A DNA stretch of 64,000 bases. It comes from Prauserella shujinwangii (GTDB taxonomy: Bacteria; Actinomycetota; Actinomycetes; Mycobacteriales; Pseudonocardiaceae). Below are positions 61,942-64,000 of this stretch, piece by piece. Below the pieces are notes generated by a model. The model was not told the origin of the DNA, searched no databases, and worked only from the letters and a program-made list of their open reading frames with translations. Each line of letters opens with the position of its first letter. Position 1 is the first letter of the stretch. The stretch is taken from the NCBI RefSeq assembly GCF_003001955.1, contig NZ_PVNH01000003.1, positions 1 through 64,000 on the forward strand, in the 5' to 3' direction. The position numbers were made by a program, and so were the translations under genes.

Positions 61942-62356
61942 TGATTCTCCTTGCTGGACGCCGTCGGGATTCGAGGCGATCTCTCCCCTAGGGACGGCAA
62001 GCGACCGATGTGATCGAGCCCGCTGGCCGTTAGCGTGCACGCTAAGCAGCGTCACGGCCACAAGGCTCGTATCAGAGAGCGATCGTGATGCAACGGTGAC
62101 ACCTCAGTACTTACTCCGAAAGAGTGAAGCAAAGCATACCCTTGACTGTGGAGCGTGACTGTTGGGCTCTTCCTCACCGGTTGCCTCTCCACGACCTCGA
62201 CATGGCGCTTGGCATAACGCGGGGAGAATATCTGAGTTGTCCCGATATGTGGACACGTCGAAGGAACTGAATACCGATTGGTAACATTCGGTGTCCTCCG
62301 TTCGGGCGCATCGACCCGGCGCAAGCCCCTCACCAGCGGGAATCTAGGGTGACTCC
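61942..62356. other. Divergent intergenic region, oppA and mshB
   Basis: 415 bp with no gene. On the minus strand TTGCAT (62088-62093) and TACGAG (62066-62071), spaced 16 bp, form a fair promoter for oppA. TAGGGT at 62345-62350 may be the -10 of mshB. It also holds the palindrome at 62030-62045. Confidence 0.55.
62030..62045. promoter_or_regulatory. Perfect 16-bp palindrome in the oppA leader
   Basis: TTAGCGTGCACGCTAA is fully self-complementary. It lies just downstream of the proposed oppA promoter (62066-62093) and 89 bp upstream of the oppA start, a place suited to a repressor of the LacI or GntR kind. The regulator is unknown. Confidence 0.5.
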
Positions 62357-63211
62357 GTGAGCACTCCGGAGCGGCGCAACGGGCGCGGGTTGCTGCTGGT
62401 GCACGCGCACCCCGACGACGAGAGCATCACGACCGGCGGCACCATCGCCAGGTACGCCGCCGAGGGCGCGGAGGTCACCGTCGTCACGTGCACGCTCGGT
62501 GAGGAAGGCGAGATCATTCCACCGGATCTCGATCAGCTCGGCTCCTGGGCCGGTGACCAGCTCGGTGGTTACCGGGCCGGGGAACTGGCGGACGCGGGCG
62601 CGGCCCTCGGCTGGACCGCTCATCACTACCTCGGGGGTATCGGACGCTGGCGCGACTCCGGCATGGCGGGCACGCCGTCGGCCGAGCACCCGCGCGCGTT
62701 CGTCCGGGGATCGGTCGACGAGCAGGTCCGGCAGCTGCGGACACTGCTCGACCGGGTGCGGCCCCAGGTGGTCGTGACCTACGACGAGTCCGGCGGATAC
62801 GGCCACCCCGACCACATCCGCGCCCACGACGTCACCATGGCCGCCGCCGGCACCGCCGGTTCGGTGCGCCGGATCTTCCACGTGGTCGCCTCGGCCGGAG
62901 CCACCGCGCGCGGGCTGGAACGGCTGCGCGGTGCCCGCGACGTGCCGTTCCGCGTGCCCGCCGACGACGAGCTGCCCACCACCGCCGACCGGGAGATCAC
63001 CACGGTGATCGACATCGCCGGTCACCGCGAGGCCAAGCTCGCCGCCCTGCGCGCGCACGCCACGCAGGTCCAGGTTCCGGCCAGCGCCGAGCCGTGCTTC
63101 GCACTGTCCAACGGCATCGCCCAGCCCGTGCCCGACGCCGAGTTCTTCGTGCTCGCCCACGGCCCGGCCGAGGGCGCCGAGCACGATTTGTTCGGAGGGC
63201 TCGCGCCGTGA
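62357..63211 (+). CDS. mshB: N-acetyl-1-D-myo-inositol-2-amino-2-deoxy-alpha-D-glucopyranoside deacetylase
   Basis: 284 aa from GTG 62357. Zinc-dependent LmbE/PIG-L family: HAHPDDESITTGGTIARYAA (His18, Asp20 and Asp21 region), VTYDESGGYGHPDHIRAHDVT carrying the third zinc His. It removes acetyl from GlcNAc-inositol in mycothiol biosynthesis, a pathway special to actinobacteria. Order after typA-lpqW is as in M. tuberculosis (Rv1170). GTGA overlap with the next gene. Confidence 0.93.
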   Translation: MSTPERRNGRGLLLVHAHPDDESITTGGTIARYAAEGAEVTVVTCTLGEEGEIIPPDLDQLGSWAGDQLGGYRAGELADAGAALGWTAHHYLGGIGRWRDSGMAGTPSAEHPRAFVRGSVDEQVRQLRTLLDRVRPQVVVTYDESGGYGHPDHIRAHDVTMAAAGTAGSVRRIFHVVASAGATARGLERLRGARDVPFRVPADDELPTTADREITTVIDIAGHREAKLAALRAHATQVQVPASAEPCFALSNGIAQPVPDAEFFVLAHGPAEGAEHDLFGGLAP

Positions 63212-63609
63212 GCACACCGGTCCGGGGCGCTGACTGGGCGCTGCTCGCGCTGCTCACCGTGGACGCCGTGCTGCTCGCGGTGCTGGAACTGCTGTTCCTG
63301 CCGCTGCGGCTGGACGGGCACGTACTCCCCCGGGCGGGCGACGTCATGCTGCCGCTGAGCGTCCTCCTCGCCCTCGTCACCACGCCGTTGCTGGTGACGA
63401 CCGCGGCCAGGCTCGTGCGCTCGCGGCTGGCCCTCGTGCCGTTGCTCGGCTGGCTCGGCACACTGCTCGTGATGAGCATCCTGGGCCCGGGCGGTGACCT
63501 GTTGCTCGTCGGTGACTGGCGGACGCTCGCCCTGCTGCTCGGCGGCGCGCTCCCGGCGGCGTTCCTGCTGGGCCGGTCACTCGCCCGGCTGAAGGTGGAA
63601 GCGAGGTAG
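63208..63609 (+). CDS. Four-helix membrane protein, Rv1171-like
   Basis: 133 aa from GTG 63208, overlapping the mshB stop. Four hydrophobic segments: ALLALLTVDAVLLAVLELLFLPL, DVMLPLSVLLALVTTPLLVTTAARL, ALVPLLGWLGTLLVMSIL and TLALLLGGALPAAFLLGRSL. It is the neighbour of mshB in mycobacteria too. Function unknown; tight coupling suggests it belongs with mycothiol or cell-envelope genes. Confidence 0.8.
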   Translation: MSTPVRGADWALLALLTVDAVLLAVLELLFLPLRLDGHVLPRAGDVMLPLSVLLALVTTPLLVTTAARLVRSRLALVPLLGWLGTLLVMSILGPGGDLLLVGDWRTLALLLGGALPAAFLLGRSLARLKVEAR

Positions 63610-63611
63610 GG

Positions 63612-64000
63612 ATGGCGGAGCCGATCAGCGACCGGCAGGTCGCCGCCGTGCTGCGGCCGTTCGTCCGGGCCACCGGGCCGACGCTCGACGCGCTCCGGCA
63701 CGCCGACCCGCTCGGGCTGGTGGCCAGGGCGGCAGGCGGCGACGGTGACGGCGACGTGCTCGCCAAGGTCGAGCCGCGGCTGCGGGACCGGGTGCTCGAC
63801 GGCCTGTCCCGGATGAAGGTGCCCGGTACCGCGGCCTGGGCCGGGATGGCGCCCGCCGAGCGCGCCGAGTGGTGGGTCGGCCGGGTCGGCCGGGTCACCT
63901 CCCTCGTGACGGCGATCCCCGGGCTCGGCGGCGCGCTCGCCGACCGGCTGCCCCTTCAGGACACGCTCGGCGCGGCGTCCCAGGGCCTCGTGCTGTGCGC
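63612..64000 (+). CDS. Unknown protein, C-terminus cut by window edge
   Basis: 129 codons visible, from ATG 63612, 2 bp after the previous stop. MAEPISDRQVAAVLRPFVRA, PGTAAWAGMAPAERAEWWVGRVGRVTSLVTAIPGLGGALADRLPLQDTLGAASQGLVLC. The first 80 residues are helical and soluble; the Ile-Pro-Gly-Leu-Gly-Gly segment begins a membrane-associated region, reminiscent of EcsC-like proteins. The family is not certain. Confidence 0.6.
   Translation, partial: MAEPISDRQVAAVLRPFVRATGPTLDALRHADPLGLVARAAGGDGDGDVLAKVEPRLRDRVLDGLSRMKVPGTAAWAGMAPAERAEWWVGRVGRVTSLVTAIPGLGGALADRLPLQDTLGAASQGLVLC

Overview
The window is very GC-rich (about 70% by eye) with many GTG starts, 4-base GTGA/ATGA gene overlaps, promoters lying directly against start codons, and actinomycete-specific genes: a mycothiol deacetylase (mshB), GuaB1, a PhoH2 toxin/helicase, a lipid-droplet protein of the Rv1109c type, type VII secretion (T7SS) effectors, an IdeR-like iron box and LexA boxes of the TCGAAC-N4-GTTCGA type. 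Gene order follows two Mycobacterium tuberculosis segments, Rv1085c-Rv1112 (hemolysin III, Z-prenyl synthase, phoH2, fum, glpX, xseB, xseA, ldp, ispH, DUF6542, ychF) and Rv1159A-Rv1171 (phhB, mutT2, typA, lpqW, mshB, Rv1171), with other genes between. The likeliest source is a chromosome of the family Pseudonocardiaceae (Amycolatopsis, Saccharomonospora, Prauserella type). That placement is inferred from content and was not tested by search.

Layout. 1-10.5 kb: a damage-regulated DUF222/HNH gene cut by the left edge, hemolysin III, short Z-prenyl synthase, phoH2 with a possible upstream partner ORF, guaB1, a membrane protein with an NBR1-type Ig domain, two small secreted proteins, DNA ligase B and a TetR regulator. 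10.4-14.5 kb: a decayed patch holding a PadR/FAD-monooxygenase operon in which both genes are broken, an intact acyltransferase-SGNH protein and a broken repeat protein. 14.5-25 kb: central metabolism and repair (fumC, ferredoxin-NADP reductase, trypsin-like protease, glpX, xseB, xseA, ldp, ispH, DUF6542, rmuC). 25-33 kb: sbcD-sbcC behind a LexA-type box, ogt and ada-alkA, then ychF.

33.0-36.5 kb is a lower-GC T7SS toxin/immunity operon. It is bounded by a near-perfect 23-bp duplication of the 3' end of ychF and followed by a second T7SS-type operon (small helical protein, WXG/DUF1023 hydrolase, lipoprotein) up to 39 kb. This is the clearest accessory region and the best candidate for new biology. 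39-51.7 kb: MFS transporter and ArsR regulator, phhB, a TPP riboswitch driving thiBPQ, a LolA-like protein with an ABC exporter divergent from a two-component system, a NUDIX hydrolase and a YciI protein. 51.7-64 kb: a tiny cysteine-rich protein next to an iron box, typA, lpqW, a five-gene peptide ABC importer (oppA, then oppB-C-D-F after a strong terminator), mshB, an Rv1171-like membrane protein and one gene cut by the right edge.

Across the window several convergent gene ends carry hairpins. Three of them (17.0, 45.7 and 51.7 kb) share both arm and loop sequence, so they form a repeat family and are not unrelated terminators. I saw no tRNA, rRNA, CRISPR array or intact transposase.
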